DNA from: Sphingomonas sp.
GTDB lineage: Bacteria > Pseudomonadota > Alphaproteobacteria > Sphingomonadales > Sphingomonadaceae
Direction of reading: 5' to 3'
NCBI RefSeq assembly: GCF_013812825.1
Contig: NZ_JACCSU010000070.1
Location: 1-64,000, forward strand
DNA length: 64,000 nt
Position numbers and translations under genes: made by a program. Each line of letters opens with the position of its first letter. The first letter of the stretch is position 1. Under the pieces are notes generated by a model. That model ran no database searches. It was not told the DNA's origin and saw nothing but the letters and a program-made list of their open reading frames with translations. Shown here one piece after another: positions 51,557 to 60,006 of this stretch.

Positions 51557-52970
51557 CTAGTGCGGAGCGGCCGTGGCGTCCGCCCCGCCGGCGGCCGCGG
51601 TGGAGCCTGGCGCAGGGACCAGCGGTTCGATCGCCGCCAGCCCCGTTTCGGCCTTGGGGTCGAGCCCGTAGATATCCTTGGTGAAGGCCAGCCGGCCATC
51701 GTCCGCCAGCGCGGTCACATAGGTGATGTAGACCGGTACCGGCCTGGGCAGCCGGACCGACTGCTCGGGCTGTTCGGACGGCGGCACCGGTTCGGACCCG
51801 AGCAGCCAGCGGCCGAGCCGATTGGCGGACCCGCACGCAGCCGAGGCTGAAGGTCCGCTGGTCCTTGGCGAACAGACCCCGGTGCGGAGTGTCGTGGAGG
51901 TAGATGCCAAGGTCGTTGACGAAGCCGAACTTGATCGCGCCCATCATGTTGTTGGGGCCAGGCAGCTGGCGGATGCGCGCTTCGACCGTGCCTTCGGCGA
52001 CCGCCTTCCAGTCGACGCTGTCGGGCGCAACGACGGTCGCCTGAGTCGACCAGTCCGACACGACTTCGTAGCGCGCGGCGCGCAGATAGGCGGTGCCGCG
52101 CTTGACGACCAGCGGCGCGACCGCCCGCTGGGCGACGTCGGTCGGGATATTCCAGTATGGATTGAAGGTCGCGTAGTGGATGGTCCCGGCGAGCATCGGC
52201 GTGGGAGTGTCGCGCCGGCCGACCACCACCTTCATCGTGTCGACCACCCGCCCGTCCTCGTACACCGACAATTGCTGGGTGGCGGCGTTGACGGCGATGA
52301 AGCGGCCGGTCGCCGGGAACACCCGCGCGCGCTCGAGATTGGCCGTCAGCCGGGCGTCGGGAGCCGGGCCCCCTTCGAGGCGCATGCGGTCCCACGCCGC
52401 GTCGCGGATTTGCGCGTAGACCGGGTTGATCGACGACACCGCCCGGACGTGCTCGGCCAGCGACGGCGCCTTGAGCGCTTCGGCGAGCACCTGGTGCGGC
52501 AGCGGAAGGCGCGGCGCCAGCGCCGGGTCGCCCCACGTCATGCCGCGGATGGGCGACTTCAGAGCGCGCACGTATTGCACCCAGACCGCGGACAGCAGCT
52601 TGTCCGCGTCGACCAGCGCGGACGGCCGGGCAGCGGGCGGCGCGGACAGGATATTGGGCTGGGCTTGGGCAATCGCGCTCTCGACCAGCCGGGCGAGCTC
52701 GGGACCGTTGGCGAGCCCGTCGAGCGTCGCGCGCTCGAGGATCGCCGGCAGCAGCTTCGCGGCCTCGAGCGACGCGGAGTCGCGCAGCCAGATCGGCGCA
52801 TTGGCGCGCTGCTGGTAGTAAATGTTGACCGCCGGGCTCGCCGGAAGCGGCGCGAAGCTCACCAGCGCGGGGGTCAGGCTGGCGGACGCGGGAGCCGGAT
52901 TTTGCGAGGGCGTTTGGGCGATGGCCGGCGAAGCGCCGCACAGCAGCGCCGCCGCGATCAGTCCTGGCAT
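51557..52970 (-). pseudogene. L,D-transpeptidase with a frameshift after the active site
   Basis: A third YcbB-like L,D-transpeptidase. From the ATG at 52970 it has a signal peptide (MPGLIAAALLCGASPAIAQ), the scaffold region and the catalytic SLGCVRV with Cys378. Just beyond, near 51826-51833, the family sequence moves to another frame: ANRLGRWLLGSEPVPP and VPVYITYVTALADDGRLAF continue there to a stop at 51557, while the original frame runs on with unrelated Arg/Ala-rich residues to 51507. One extra base, or two or five lost bases, would explain it. It could be a real mutation or an assembly error. Confidence 0.82.
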
Positions 52971-53181
52971 TCGCGGCCCCGCTCGCACCTCGATCGGCTC
53001 CCTTCGTCCTCGCCCGGTTTCAACGCGGCCCGCCGCGCCGCGGCCCCATGAATTCGAAAATAGTCGCCATTCCCTAACGGGTTGTGACTTGCGGGCCACG
53101 GCGGCGAAGGCTCGCCCGCTGGGTTGGCGAGCCATCCGGCGCTTGTGGGTTTCGCGAGCTTCGGTCCCCAGCCGCAAGTCC

Positions 53182-53211
53182 AATGTCCGCATTGGGTGGA
53201 AAGCGGACATT
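53182..53211. repeat. Palindromic repeat, full copy A
   Basis: AATGTCCGC, then ATTGGGTGGAAA, then GCGGACATT: a 9-bp perfect inverted repeat around a 12-base loop. It ends inside the stop codon of the YkgJ-type gene. The same unit recurs at 54588 and, decayed, at 54157, 55362 and 56577. Confidence 0.8.
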
Positions 53212-54115
53212 AGTCATTCAGGACAATGGCGTGGCCGACATGCAGGTGGTTTTGGTACTCCGCTCGCATCCCGGCGAGGGTTTCGCGTGCATCTGGCGAG
53301 CACCTGCTAGCCGCGAGATCCCGGTCGATTACGGTTAGCTGAAGCTTGATGAGCCTATTGCATTCCTCCGAACCAATCAGTCCAACATCGGCAGCAATCT
53401 GCCAGGCCAAGCTCATCGACGTTGTCGTAGCTCCGAAGTGCGCTCCGGCTTCGACCTCCTGCAGCCTCGGCAGCGTGCCCGGTCCCTGAGTTCCGGCCTT
53501 CATTCGTCGGACGATTGCCTCGCTCCAGCGGCGGTCGCGCTCCACCATCGCAATGGCTTCCGACCGAGCTGTCTTCATGTCCGAAGCGACGATCTGACCG
53601 TTTTTTAGAACGATTGGCGCAGTCTCGCTGGTGTCGCAGCCATAGCCGGTCGTCTCAACGAAGGCCTTGAGGCCACTCTCTGCCAAGGCTTCGGCGCGTG
53701 AGTAGTGGAACGGTACCGAGCGGCAGCTCAGTGGCCGCCGATCATAGATGCCGCAGCGCTCCCCGTTCAGGGCGCTGCAGGCCCCAAGCCTCGTGTCGAG
53801 CGCGAGCGCAGAGATCATGAAGTACTTCGTATACTCGACCGCTTTCCGATCACGCCGCACCTTCACCGAAGACTGGTGTGCGGCAAAGGCACTCAGGAGG
53901 CGCTTCTTTTCATAGAAAACCGCCCTCGCATTCGCCGCGTCCTCGCTCGGTGCGACATAGTCGCTTAGCTGACGCGGCAGCCAGTAGAGGCGGAACATGA
54001 GCCTGAGCACAAAGACGTCCGCAAGGGCCGCCGCTTCCGACAGCTCGACCTCGGGTGACCGATTGCAGCACATGCCACATTGGGTGCAGGCAAAACGCTG
54101 TACTGCGAGTTCCAC
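53210..54115 (-). CDS. YkgJ-family cysteine-cluster protein
   Basis: A 301-residue protein with the N-terminal CTQCGMCC motif and later cysteines in GACSALNGERCGIYDRRPLSC, quoted in part (GERCGIYDRRPLSC). The pattern is that of YkgJ/FliB-like zinc- or iron-sulfur-binding proteins, some of which methylate flagellin; no flagellar gene is nearby and no function is assigned. Base composition is visibly less GC-rich than the neighbouring core genes, suggesting acquisition. Confidence 0.82.
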   Translation of the reverse strand: MELAVQRFACTQCGMCCNRSPEVELSEAAALADVFVLRLMFRLYWLPRQLSDYVAPSEDAANARAVFYEKKRLLSAFAAHQSSVKVRRDRKAVEYTKYFMISALALDTRLGACSALNGERCGIYDRRPLSCRSVPFHYSRAEALAESGLKAFVETTGYGCDTSETAPIVLKNGQIVASDMKTARSEAIAMVERDRRWSEAIVRRMKAGTQGPGTLPRLQEVEAGAHFGATTTSMSLAWQIAADVGLIGSEECNRLIKLQLTVIDRDLAASRCSPDARETLAGMRAEYQNHLHVGHAIVLND

Positions 54116-54156
54116 TCTCAGCTTCCCCTAGTGAGATGAGGTTTGCACGAGAGTCG

Positions 54157-54170
54157 AATGTCCGCAATGG
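54157..54170. repeat. Palindromic repeat, decayed copy B
   Basis: AATGTCCGCAATGG matches the left arm and start of the loop of copy A. The right arm is missing. It lies about 40 bp upstream of the YkgJ-type start codon. Confidence 0.5.
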
Positions 54171-54270
54171 TCGGGAGCAGGCCCAGCCGCCATGCCGCTA
54201 TCGATGGCTAGCAGATCATTGCAAATCGGGTCTTTTGAACCCACGGTGACTTAGATGACGAGGTAACGAA

Positions 54271-54576
54271 TTGTCTTTGCTTCTCCTCCTCGTGGCTCAA
54301 GCTATAAGCTCGGCTCCCCCCGAAAGGATTGTTTTGACCATTCCACAGCCGTGCGAAGCGCGGCGCTCGTCTAACGAGGAAATTGTAGTCTGCGCCCCCC
54401 GAACCGATGGTTCGAGCCCTTACCGCATCAACCAACCGCCTGCACCGCAGCCGCAGGTTCCGAAGGCCGAGGTGCAACTTGCCACTGGGGTTAGCGCCAG
54501 CGCTGAAACAGAGCAGGCTGATGTGGGTGGTTTCCCGTCCAATCGACTGATGGTTCGGCTCAAGATCAAGTTCTAG
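54271..54576 (+). CDS. Small hypothetical exported protein
   Basis: A 101-residue protein starting at TTG with GAGG 7 bases upstream. The N-terminus MSLLLLLVAQAISSAPPE looks like a short signal peptide. The segment EEIVVCAPRTDGSSPYRI matches a motif I associate with small sphingomonad exported proteins of unknown function. The C-terminal segment LMVRLKIKF could be a beta strand. The start codon is the weak point. Confidence 0.6.
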   Translation: MSLLLLLVAQAISSAPPERIVLTIPQPCEARRSSNEEIVVCAPRTDGSSPYRINQPPAPQPQVPKAEVQLATGVSASAETEQADVGGFPSNRLMVRLKIKF

Positions 54577-54587
54577 GCCGACACGGC

Positions 54588-54617
54588 AAGTGTCGCTTTG
54601 GGTGGAAAGCGGACATT
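54588..54617. repeat. Palindromic repeat, full copy C
   Basis: AAGTGTCGC, TTTGGGTGGAAA, GCGGACATT. The loop and right arm match copy A; the left arm carries two changes that weaken the stem. It lies between the exported protein and the aquaporin gene, about 20 bp before the aquaporin start. Confidence 0.7.
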
Positions 54618-54638
54618 TTCGGCCGCATAGGCGCGAGC

Positions 54639-55346
54639 ATGAAATACTCACTGGTCCAGCGGCTTTCCGCGGAGGCGATCGGCACCGGGCTGCTTGTCGC
54701 GACGGTGGTCGGTTCCGGGATCATGGCCGAGACACTGGCGGGCGGGAATGTCGCCGTCGCGCTGCTCGCGAACAGCATCGCCACAGGAGCGATCCTGTTC
54801 GTCCTGATCACCGCGCTCGGACCGGTCTCCGGTGCTCACCTCAATCCGGTCGTGAGCACCGTTTTCGCGCTCAGGCGGGAGATTGGCTGGGCTAAGGCCG
54901 GCGCCTTTGTCGCGGCGCAGATCGCCGGCGGCATCAGCGGGACCCTGCTCGCTCATGTGATGTTCGATCAACCATTGATCCAGCTATCGGGGCACGCCCG
55001 CACGGGCCTGGGGCAATGGCTGTCCGAGACTGTTGCCACTTTCGCGCTGGTGCTGACGATCCTCGGGACGCTCCGCTCGCGGCCGGAATCCGTGCCGGTT
55101 GCTGTCGCGCTGGTCATCGTCGCGGCCTACTGGTTCACCGCTTCGACGTCCTTCGCCAATCCAGCAGTGACGATCGCTCGGTCGTTCTCGGACACGTTCA
55201 CTGGGATCGCGCCGTCGAACGCGCCGCCGTTTGTCATCGCCCAGTTCATCGGCGGCCTGACCGCCTGGATCGTTTCAGAGCGTCTGTTCGGTTGGACCCC
55301 GACCAAGGGCGAGCAGCCCTCGCTCTCGGGATCGCTGGAGCAATAA
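54639..55346 (+). CDS. MIP-family aquaporin/solute channel
   Basis: A 235-residue membrane channel with six predicted helices and the two half-helix pore motifs as NPVVS (after SGAHL) and NPAVT (after TSFA). AEAIGTGLLVATVVGSGIMA is a typical first helix. It could pass water, glycerol or arsenite; sphingomonad relatives occur in arsenic loci, but no ars gene is present. It lies in the accessory stretch between cmk and rpsA. Confidence 0.88.
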   Translation: MKYSLVQRLSAEAIGTGLLVATVVGSGIMAETLAGGNVAVALLANSIATGAILFVLITALGPVSGAHLNPVVSTVFALRREIGWAKAGAFVAAQIAGGISGTLLAHVMFDQPLIQLSGHARTGLGQWLSETVATFALVLTILGTLRSRPESVPVAVALVIVAAYWFTASTSFANPAVTIARSFSDTFTGIAPSNAPPFVIAQFIGGLTAWIVSERLFGWTPTKGEQPSLSGSLEQ

Positions 55347-55361
55347 GGCGTGATGGTCTCG

Positions 55362-55383
55362 GATGTCCGCAATGGGTGGAAGA
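55362..55383. repeat. Palindromic repeat, decayed copy D
   Basis: GATGTCCGCAATGGGTGGAAGACG keeps the left arm and loop of the repeat but lacks the right arm. It directly abuts the truncated small frame at 55385. Confidence 0.5.
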
Positions 55384-55384
55384 C

Positions 55385-55543
55385 GTGATCGATGCCAACA
55401 GCGATTCGGAGGCGATGCGCCTGACTCGAAAGTTGCGGAGCGGCCGCTATGAGCTTTGGCACCAGAACCGACGGGTGCTGACTTCCAAGCCTGCTGCGCA
55501 AGCCCGACCCATTCTCCATCTGCGTGCACAGGCCTCCCACTAG
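55385..55543 (+). pseudogene. Truncated relative of the 51188 small protein
   Basis: A 52-residue frame from a GTG. DSEAMRLTRKLRSG and YELWHQNRRVLTSKP align with ESDEQAVAAARGLG and CEIWQGRRLVATIPS of the protein at 51188, but the N-terminal MPEYKLYCLDGA part is missing and a palindromic repeat abuts the start. It may be a remnant broken by recombination at the repeat, or a very short active gene. Confidence 0.45.
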
Positions 55544-55776
55544 TCCCAAGATCGGTCCGGCCCTTCGAGCCTGACGTCTGCCGTGCGGGTACTTTGTCGA
55601 GTTCTGGAAGATTCCCTTTCCGCCTAACTTATTGAAATTCTTAAATCTGTTGCCGATTGATCGGGACTCCGCGCGCGACATATGTTATAGTGATGAGATT
55701 GCCACTCGGACTAACCGGGCTGTGGCGACTGAGAGATTCTTCGAGCTCCCGCCCTTATCGACGCGGGAGACAAGCC

Positions 55777-56544
55777 GTGACGGCTTTCAACACACAACAG
55801 CTCAACGGATCCGGGCTCGAGCCGATGGTCCGCAAGCTCGAATATCGCGGGAAGTTCAGCGACGCTGACCGCGCCGCGCTGCTCGGCTTGCCCCACGTCG
55901 TCAAGACGATGGAGAACAATCACTACATCGTCCGCGAGCGCGACAAGACCACGCATTCCTGTTTGATGCTGGCCGGCTTTGCGGTCCGTCACAAGATCGT
56001 CGCCGGCGGGCATCGCCAGATCGTCGCCATCCACATGAAGGGGGAGATGGTCGACCTCCAGAACTCGCTGCTTGGGACCGCCGACCACAGCGTCCAGATG
56101 CTGACGGCCGGCAAGGTCGCATTGATCCCGCGAGAGGAGATCGTCCGCATTGCCTTTGAGCGTCCGGCAATCGGCCAGGCCATGTGGCTGGACACCCTCG
56201 TAGACGGCTCGATCTTCCGCGAGTGGATCGCCAATGTCGGCCGCAGGGATGCGCGCACTCGCATTGCGCACCTTTTTTGCGAGTTCGGGATGAGGCTGCA
56301 GCACGCGGGACTGGCCGAGCAGACCGGCTATGCAATGCCAATGACCCAGGAGCAGCTGGGCGACGCGACCGGGCTGACCTCGGTCCACGTCAACCGGACG
56401 ATCAAAGCGCTCGAAGCGGACGACCTCATCACCCGCAGCACCCCGCGGGAGATCATTATCGGGGACTGGAAGAAGCTCGCCGCCGCCGGCGACTTCGACA
56501 GCGGCTACCTGCATATGAGAGAGGACGATCCGGTGCTCGCCTGA
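55777..56544 (+). CDS. Crp/Fnr-family transcriptional regulator
   Basis: A 255-residue regulator with an N-terminal cyclic-nucleotide-binding-type fold (ENNHYIVRERDKTTHSCLML, VALIPREEIVRIAFERP) and a C-terminal winged helix whose recognition region is MTQEQLGDATGLTSVHVNRT. The Fnr cysteine cluster is absent. The ligand is unknown. The GTG at 55777 follows CGGGAGA. It may serve the neighbouring aquaporin or a distant regulon. Confidence 0.9.
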   Translation: MTAFNTQQLNGSGLEPMVRKLEYRGKFSDADRAALLGLPHVVKTMENNHYIVRERDKTTHSCLMLAGFAVRHKIVAGGHRQIVAIHMKGEMVDLQNSLLGTADHSVQMLTAGKVALIPREEIVRIAFERPAIGQAMWLDTLVDGSIFREWIANVGRRDARTRIAHLFCEFGMRLQHAGLAEQTGYAMPMTQEQLGDATGLTSVHVNRTIKALEADDLITRSTPREIIIGDWKKLAAAGDFDSGYLHMREDDPVLA

Positions 56545-56908
56545 TCGATGCGTCGAGTGGCCCGGCTTGCACCGCGAATGTCCGCTCCGGGCCGGCGGCA
56601 GCCATTTCGCTAGCCGCGCCGTCCGGCAGGCCTTCGCACTCGGCAGGTCCCGGCCGGGCGATGCCGATTGCCGGTCCACCGATCTTCGGCGAGTGCGTGC
56701 CGCCCTAGCAAAATCGCGCCGTCACGCGGCCCGCGACAGGTGCGACACGAAGGTCGCGCGGGTGACGTCGACGGTCAGGCCCCCCCATCGCGGCTGGCGC
56801 GGGCAGAACCGCTTCAGATTGGATCAAGTATATCTTGCCGACAGCAAAATATGTTAAAGTTGTCCGCCTAACCTCCGGCATCGCGATTTTTTCGAATGGA
56901 GTGATGCC
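56545..56908. other. 364-bp intergenic region
   Basis: No convincing gene. It contains the decayed palindrome copy E (56577-56591, AATGTCCGCTCCGGG). The last 90 bases are clearly AT-richer, including AAGTATATCTTGCCG and AAAATATGTTAAAG, and are the likely promoter of the response regulator. Confidence 0.6.
56577..56591. repeat. Palindromic repeat, decayed copy E
   Basis: AATGTCCGCTCCGGG keeps the left arm and part of the loop of the repeat. It is the last copy before rpsA. Confidence 0.45.
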
Positions 56909-57256
56909 GTGCATGCCTTGATTATCGAGGACGAGGTTATGATCGCCGCGGCCATCGAATTTGTGCTCCGGGATTGCGGGTTCGATTCATTCGACGTCGC
57001 GTCGTCGAGCATGGCGGCGATCCGTGCCGCCGCCCGGCGCTGTCCAGACCTGATTACCGCCGACGTCGCCCTGGCCGCCGGAGACGGCATTGAAGCCGTC
57101 CGGATCATCTGCCGCGGGCCCTCGATCCCGGTGATCTTCATCACCGGACAGCCGGCCGCCGAGGTCCGGCAACAAATGTCCGACTATCCGGTGCTCACCA
57201 AGCCGTTTTCCGAGCAGACCCTGACCTACACCATCGCCGCCTCGCTGGACCGCTGA
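56909..57256 (+). CDS. Single-domain response regulator
   Basis: A 115-residue CheY-like receiver with no output domain. The acidic pocket is in LIIEDEVMIA, the phospho-acceptor is Asp52 (TADVAL), and the conserved lysine is in VLTKPFSEQ. The MIAAAIEFVLRDCGFD helix is typical of alphaproteobacterial stand-alone regulators. It starts with GTG. No histidine kinase is adjacent. Confidence 0.88.
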   Translation: MHALIIEDEVMIAAAIEFVLRDCGFDSFDVASSSMAAIRAAARRCPDLITADVALAAGDGIEAVRIICRGPSIPVIFITGQPAAEVRQQMSDYPVLTKPFSEQTLTYTIAASLDR

Positions 57257-57620
57257 TCCAGGTTTCCCTTTGAGCTGGCGCATGCCGCGCCCTCTGGCGG
57301 TTCGCCGGCCCCGGCACGCTGCAGGCCCCGACCCTTGCTCCTGATCCCCCCTTCGCATATAGGCCGCGCCGTCCGGCGGGTGCTTAGCGCTCGCGGCAGC
57401 CCGTCTCTTTGGCGAGCGCGTGTGGTGTTCGGGACGAACCGGCACTGCGACGCGCTTTTTGTCATGGAGGCCGGGGCCGCGGCCCAATCCATCCGACGGA
57501 TGCCTCCTCGGCAATGGGGCCGGGGGCGGCGGCATGGGTTTGACCAAGTCCGCAGAGGAAAGCCGGCCCGTCGCCGGCTGCGCGGCCGACGTTCAACGAA
57601 TTTCAGGAACACGGAATTTT
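57257..57620. promoter_or_regulatory. Long leader region of rpsA
   Basis: This 364-bp stretch has no convincing gene and carries the rpsA promoter and 5' leader. Near 57561-57579 AGCCGGC and GCCGGCT form a 7-bp stem with a 5-base loop, about 40 bp upstream of the start codon. S1 genes often regulate their own translation through leader structure; whether this one does is inference. Confidence 0.55.
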
Positions 57621-59333
57621 ATGGCGACCACGGTATTTCCGACCCGCGACGATTTTGAAGCCCTGCTCAACGAGAGCCTCGGCGGCGAGAACGAAACCTT
57701 CGAAGGCAAGGTGGTCAAGGGCACCGTCACCGGCATCGAGAACGATCTCGCGGTGATCGACGTCGGGCTGAAATCCGAAGGACGCGTGCCGCTGCGCGAG
57801 TTCGCGGCGCCGGGGCAGAAGGCGGACCTGAAGGTCGGCGACGAGGTCGAGGTCTATGTCGACCGGGTCGAGAACAGCGCCGGCGAAGCGATGCTCAGCC
57901 GCGACCGCGCTCGCCGCGAGGCCGCGTGGGACAAGCTCGAGAAGGAATTCGAGAAGGGCGAGCGGGTCGAGGGGATCATCTTCGGACGGGTCAAGGGCGG
58001 CTTCACGGTCGACCTCGGCGGCGCCGTCGCCTTCCTTCCGGGAAGCCAGGTCGACATCCGCCCGGTGCGCGACGTCGGGCCGCTGATGGACCTGCCCCAG
58101 CCTTTCCAGATCCTCAAGATGGACCGCCGCCGCGGCAACATCGTCGTATCGCGCCGGGCGATCCTGGAAGAAACCCGCGCCGAACAAAGATCGGGCCTGA
58201 TCCAGAGCCTCGCCGAGGGCCAGGTGATCGAGGGCGTGGTCAAGAACATCACCGACTACGGCGCGTTCGTCGACCTCGGCGGGATCGACGGCCTGCTGCA
58301 CGTCACCGACATCAGCTACAAGCGCGTCGGCCACCCGAGCGAAGTCATCAACATCGGCGACACGGTCAAGGTGCAGATCGTCCGGATCAACCGCGACACG
58401 CAGCGCATCAGCCTGGGCATGAAGCAGCTCGAGAGCGACCCGTGGGACGGAGCGGCGGCCAAATATCCGGTCGACGGCACATTCCGCGGCCGGGTGACCA
58501 ACATCACCGAATATGGCGCCTTCGTGGAACTGGAACCCGGCATCGAGGGGCTGGTCCACGTGTCCGAGATGAGCTGGACTAAGAAGAACGTCCACCCGGG
58601 CAAGATCGTCAGCACCAGCCAGGAAGTCGACGTCAAGGTGCTCGAGGTCGACGAGGAGAAGCGCCGGATCAGCCTCGGGCTCAAGCAGGCGCAGTCGAAC
58701 CCGTGGGCCGATTTCGCCGAGAAGCACCCGGTCGGATCGACCGTCGAGGGCGAGGTCAAGAACGCGACCGAGTTCGGATTGTTCGTCGGCCTCGACGGCG
58801 ATGTCGACGGAATGGTCCACATGTCGGACATCGCCTGGGGCGTGTCGGGCGAGGAGGCGCTGCAGCTCCACCACAAGGGCGAGACGGTCAAGGCGCAGGT
58901 GCTCGACGTCGACGTCGAGAAGGAGCGCATCAGCCTGGGCATCAAGCAGCTCGAGCGCGGCGGGGTCGCGGCCGGCGGCGGCAAGGGCGGCTCGGGCGGA
59001 GTCACCAAGGGCGAGACGGTCACCATCTCGGTCCTCGAGGTCCGCGACGGCGGGCTCGAGGTACAGGTCGGCGACGACGGACCGACCGGCTTCGTCAAGC
59101 GCACCGATCTCGGCCGCGACCGCGACGAGCAGCGCCCGGAGCGCTTCCAGGTCGGCCAGAAGCTCGACGCGATGGTGATCGGCTTCGATCGGTCCAAGAA
59201 ACCCAATTTCTCGGTCAAGGCCCTGCAGATCGCCGAAGAGAAGCAGGCGGTCGCCCAGTACGGGTCGTCGGATTCGGGCGCCTCGCTCGGCGATATCCTC
59301 GGCGAGGCGCTGAAGCAGGCGAAAAAGGAGTAG
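57621..59333 (+). CDS. 30S ribosomal protein S1
   Basis: S1 unfolds mRNA on the small subunit during initiation. The 570-residue protein has six S1-type OB-fold repeats; the third and fourth are the best conserved, with repeats such as NITDYGAFVDLGGIDGLLHV and NITEYGAFVELEPGIEGLVHV, quoted here near the limit. A Gly-rich linker (GGGKGGSGG) separates the last repeat, and the tail is Lys/Ala-rich. The ATG at 57621 gives the normal start MATTVFPTRDDFEALL. ihfB follows, as usual. Confidence 0.97.
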   Translation: MATTVFPTRDDFEALLNESLGGENETFEGKVVKGTVTGIENDLAVIDVGLKSEGRVPLREFAAPGQKADLKVGDEVEVYVDRVENSAGEAMLSRDRARREAAWDKLEKEFEKGERVEGIIFGRVKGGFTVDLGGAVAFLPGSQVDIRPVRDVGPLMDLPQPFQILKMDRRRGNIVVSRRAILEETRAEQRSGLIQSLAEGQVIEGVVKNITDYGAFVDLGGIDGLLHVTDISYKRVGHPSEVINIGDTVKVQIVRINRDTQRISLGMKQLESDPWDGAAAKYPVDGTFRGRVTNITEYGAFVELEPGIEGLVHVSEMSWTKKNVHPGKIVSTSQEVDVKVLEVDEEKRRISLGLKQAQSNPWADFAEKHPVGSTVEGEVKNATEFGLFVGLDGDVDGMVHMSDIAWGVSGEEALQLHHKGETVKAQVLDVDVEKERISLGIKQLERGGVAAGGGKGGSGGVTKGETVTISVLEVRDGGLEVQVGDDGPTGFVKRTDLGRDRDEQRPERFQVGQKLDAMVIGFDRSKKPNFSVKALQIAEEKQAVAQYGSSDSGASLGDILGEALKQAKKE

Positions 59334-59439
59334 GCGCCGGCTGGAATCGGTTGCGCAAACAGCGCTTTCCTGACAGCCTATGTTCAATCGGCCGGTGCGA
59401 CGGGGAGCGCCGAAGGCCACCTTTAAAAGCGGGGACAGG

Positions 59440-59736
59440 ATGATCCGTTCTGAATTGGTCCAGAAGCTGTGCGCCGATTTTCCCGGCCTGACACAGCGTG
59501 AAGTCGAAGGCGTCGTCGGAGCGATCTTCGATTCGATCACCGAGCAGCTGGCCAACGGCGGCCGAGTCGAGTTACGCGGTTTCGGGGCGTTCTCGACCCG
59601 CCAGCGCGACGCGCGGGTCGGCCGCAATCCGCGGACCGGGGAATCGGTCGACGTCGACGCCAAGCGCGTGCCCTATTTCAAGCCGGGCAAGGAAATGCGC
59701 GAGCGGCTCAACCTGCAGGACGTCACCGCCCAATAA
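59440..59736 (+). CDS. Integration host factor subunit beta
   Basis: IhfB pairs with IhfA to bend DNA sharply in replication, recombination and promoter control. The 98-residue protein has [19 protein letters not shown], the [20 protein letters not shown] core with the Asn-Pro arm tip, and [15 protein letters not shown]. The ATG at 59440 follows GGGGACAGG. The rpsA-ihfB order is conserved in proteobacteria. Confidence 0.95.
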   Translation: MIRSELVQKLCADFPGLTQREVEGVVGAIFDSITEQLANGGRVELRGFGAFSTRQRDARVGRNPRTGESVDVDAKRVPYFKPGKEMRERLNLQDVTAQ

Positions 59737-59829
59737 TCGGACCGGCGGCTGCTCGCTTAGCTGCCTCAATCTAAAGAAACGCTCGGGCGGCGAGTTGCAC
59801 ATCGCCGCTGGAAGCGCATGATCGCGAAT

Positions 59830-59917
59830 GCGGACGTGGCGGAATGGTAGACGCTGGAGACTTAAAATCTTCTGCCCGGATTAGGGCGTGCGGGTTCGAG
59901 TCCCGCCGTCCGCACCA
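59830..59917 (+). tRNA. tRNA-Leu (TAA anticodon)
   Basis: An 88-base class II tRNA with encoded CCA. The acceptor stem pairs GCGGACG with CGTCCGC. The anticodon loop CTTAAAA gives TAA, and a long variable arm (about 14 bases, GCCCGGATTAGGGC) marks it as leucine. The T-arm has GGTTCGAGTCC. Confidence 0.96.
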
Positions 59918-59927
59918 TCGCCAGCTC

Positions 59928-59944
59928 CCCTGTCCCAGACAGGG
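59928..59944. terminator. Hairpin after tRNA-Leu
   Basis: CCCTGTC, CCA, GACAGGG form a 7-bp stem with a 3-base loop 10 bp past the tRNA. There is no T-run, so termination is uncertain; a processing or stabilising role is also possible. Confidence 0.45.
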
Positions 59945-60006
59945 TGCGCGCGCAATCCCTCCAAATCGGAGACAAATTGTTAAGCCTGATCGGTTAACCG
60001 GCAGAT

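Noticed and set aside
53182-56591. CRISPR array from the clustered repeats
   Set aside because: Copies are unevenly spaced by hundreds of bases, palindromic, partly decayed and separated by genes; no cas genes are present.
56567-56857. 96-residue plus-strand reading frame before the response regulator
   Set aside because: Arg-rich composition, no ribosome site, no motif, and it runs through a decayed repeat and the AT-rich promoter region.
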